Positions 6,911-8,108 of a DNA stretch of 8,108 bases are shown here, piece by piece. Both the position numbers and the translations under genes were made by a program. The DNA is taken from positions 1 through 8,108 of the forward strand of contig CABQAB010000086.1 in the NCBI GenBank assembly GCA_902461985.1, in the 5' to 3' direction. The first letter of the stretch is position 1. Each line of letters opens with the position of its first letter. Origin of the DNA: an uncultured Bacteroidales bacterium (GTDB taxonomy: Bacteria; Bacteroidota; Bacteroidia; Bacteroidales; UBA932). The notes beneath the pieces were generated by a model. It had not been told where the DNA came from and searched no databases. It saw nothing but the letters and a program-made list of their open reading frames with translations.

Positions 6911-8108
6911 TCATTTTTTCTTCAAAACGATGGCACTGCGGCTTGGCAGGTAGAGGAAAAGGCTTGCGTCATATTTCCCGTTCCCGTTAGGGTTCTTACG
7001 GGGAACCGTAAAGTGTTCATCGTGCTCCAGCCGGCCGAAACCATCAAAATCGGCCCCGTCAGAAGAGAGTATATCCACCCAACATCCCTCCGGCGCGGCA
7101 AATCCGTAATCCACAAAAGATTGGGTCGGATTGAAATTGGCGGCAAATATACAATCTTTTCTGCGGAAAATAAGAATTTTTTTCTCTTCATCCTGAACAA
7201 GCAGTTCCGGCCTGCCCTCTAAAATGCGCTCAGACTTGGCTAAAGCTATCATTGCCTTGTCGAAATTTCTCAAATATCTGTAACGCAGATAATCGGGTTC
7301 CGCCAGAGACCACTGGCGACGGGCGTACTTATAGGACCAGCCGTTTCCTTCCCGCGGGAAGTCTATCCATTCCGGATGTCCGAACTCGTTGCCCATGAAG
7401 TTGAGATAGCCGTCACCTGCCGTGGCCAGAGTGACCAGACGTATCATCTTGTGCAGCGCTATGCCCCTGTCCACTACCACGGATCTGGAATCTTTGTTCA
7501 TGGAAGTATACATTTCGGCGTCTATCAGACGGAAGATTATGGTCTTGTCCCCCACTAAAGCCTGGTCATGACATTCTGCGTAGCTTATGGTCTTTTCATC
7601 CGCCCTCTTGTTGGTCAGCTGCCACCAGATTTCGCCCACGCTCCAACGCTCGTCAGGAAGGGTCTTTATCCATTTTATCCAGTTGTCGGCTATGCCCATG
7701 GACATTCTGAAATCGAATCCAGCACCGCCACATTCTATAGGCGCGGCCAGTCCCGCCATTCCGCTCATGTCCTCTGCAATGGTAAATGCATCCGGATTGA
7801 TTTCATGAATCAGGCAGTTCGCAAGAGCCAGATACTCGACCGCGTTTTCATCCACCCCGTTGCCGAAATAGTCGTCGTAGCCCGTGAAAGCCTTGCCTAA
7901 GCCGTGATCCCAGTAGAGCATGCTCGTGACTCCGTCAAACCTGAAGCCGTCGATATGATATTCATCCATCCAGAATTTGCAGTTGGACAGGAGGAAGAAC
8001 TTGGTCTCGTCCTTTCCGTAGTCGAAGCAGCGGGAGCCCCATGCAGGGTGATGGCCCTGAGGGCCCTTGTAGAAATATATGTCCTCCCTGCCGTCGAATA
8101 GGCTCAAC
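6911..8108 (-). CDS. glgB: 1,4-alpha-glucan branching enzyme, GH13, eukaryotic GBE1-like type (5' end outside window)
   Basis: Only the C-terminal 398 codons are visible. The frame is still open at the right edge, and the first visible codon (TTG, Leu) is not a start. Branching enzymes of this type are about 650-700 residues, so roughly 40 percent is missing. Visible motifs, numbered from the first visible codon: LFDGREDIYFY at 3-13, DGFRFDGVTSMLYWDHGLG at 53-71 with nucleophile D58, FTIAEDMSGMAGL at 108-120 with acid/base E112, YAECHDQALVGDKT at 176-189 with the HD pair H180/D181, and LNFMGNEFGHPEWIDFPREG at 235-254. The C-terminal beta domain ends in SLFLYLPSRSAIVLKKK. All three catalytic carboxylates are present, so it should be active: it cleaves an alpha-1,4 chain and re-attaches it through alpha-1,6. 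Motif wording matches animal, fungal and plant branching enzymes (GH13_8) more closely than E. coli-type GlgB (GH13_9). It is the most upstream gene visible in the cluster. Confidence 0.95.
   Translation of the reverse strand, partial: LSLFDGREDIYFYKGPQGHHPAWGSRCFDYGKDETKFFLLSNCKFWMDEYHIDGFRFDGVTSMLYWDHGLGKAFTGYDDYFGNGVDENAVEYLALANCLIHEINPDAFTIAEDMSGMAGLAAPIECGGAGFDFRMSMGIADNWIKWIKTLPDERWSVGEIWWQLTNKRADEKTISYAECHDQALVGDKTIIFRLIDAEMYTSMNKDSRSVVVDRGIALHKMIRLVTLATAGDGYLNFMGNEFGHPEWIDFPREGNGWSYKYARRQWSLAEPDYLRYRYLRNFDKAMIALAKSERILEGRPELLVQDEEKKILIFRRKDCIFAANFNPTQSFVDYGFAAPEGCWVDILSSDGADFDGFGRLEHDEHFTVPRKNPNGNGKYDASLFLYLPSRSAIVLKKK

Noticed and set aside
7144..7151. Minus-strand TATATTTG resembling the Bacteroidota -7 promoter element (TAnnTTTG)
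   Set aside because: It lies inside the branching enzyme coding sequence with no matching -33 TTTG element at the right distance, so a chance match is more likely.

Overview
The window is almost entirely coding. It holds five consecutive minus-strand genes for intracellular alpha-1,4/1,6-glucan (glycogen) metabolism. In transcription order, right to left, they are: a GH13 1,4-alpha-glucan branching enzyme (5' end beyond the right edge), a GH133-type 'glycogen debranching enzyme', a GT4 glycosyltransferase, a GH57 glycoside hydrolase, and a large fusion of a GT3 glycogen synthase with a GT35 alpha-glucan phosphorylase (3' end beyond the left edge). The gaps are 23 bp, a 4-bp ATGA overlap, 34 bp and 8 bp. 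No terminator or convincing internal promoter was seen, so the genes most likely form one operon. No RNA gene, mobile element, repeat or CRISPR array was found.

The organism is most likely a member of the Bacteroidota, probably Bacteroidales. The GH133-GT4-GH57 trio in this order is a familiar Bacteroidota arrangement. GC content looks close to half. Most starts follow A/T-rich leaders without a Shine-Dalgarno sequence, as is usual in that phylum. I cannot assign a genus.

Region by region: 1-2397 is the GT3-GT35 fusion (799 residues visible; the synthase half is complete and the phosphorylase half has only begun). 2406-3608 is GH57. 3643-4947 is GT4. 4944-6887 is the GH133-like protein. 6911-8108 is the C-terminal part of the branching enzyme. 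None of the three complete proteins has a visible signal peptide or membrane segment, nor does the visible N-terminus of the fusion, so a cytoplasmic storage-glucan system is implied.

Together the genes could elongate (GT3, perhaps GT4), branch (GH13), trim or rearrange (GH57, GH133) and phosphorolyse (GT35) glycogen. Synthase and branching enzyme both look like the eukaryotic types (GT3 and GBE1-like GH13) rather than the classic bacterial GlgA/GlgC/GlgB set. No glgC is present in the window. The two points most worth following are the fusion of opposing synthase and phosphorylase activities in one polypeptide, and the loss of several expected active-site motifs in the GH133 protein, including an Asn where a catalytic Asp is expected. 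I did not find a wholly new system.
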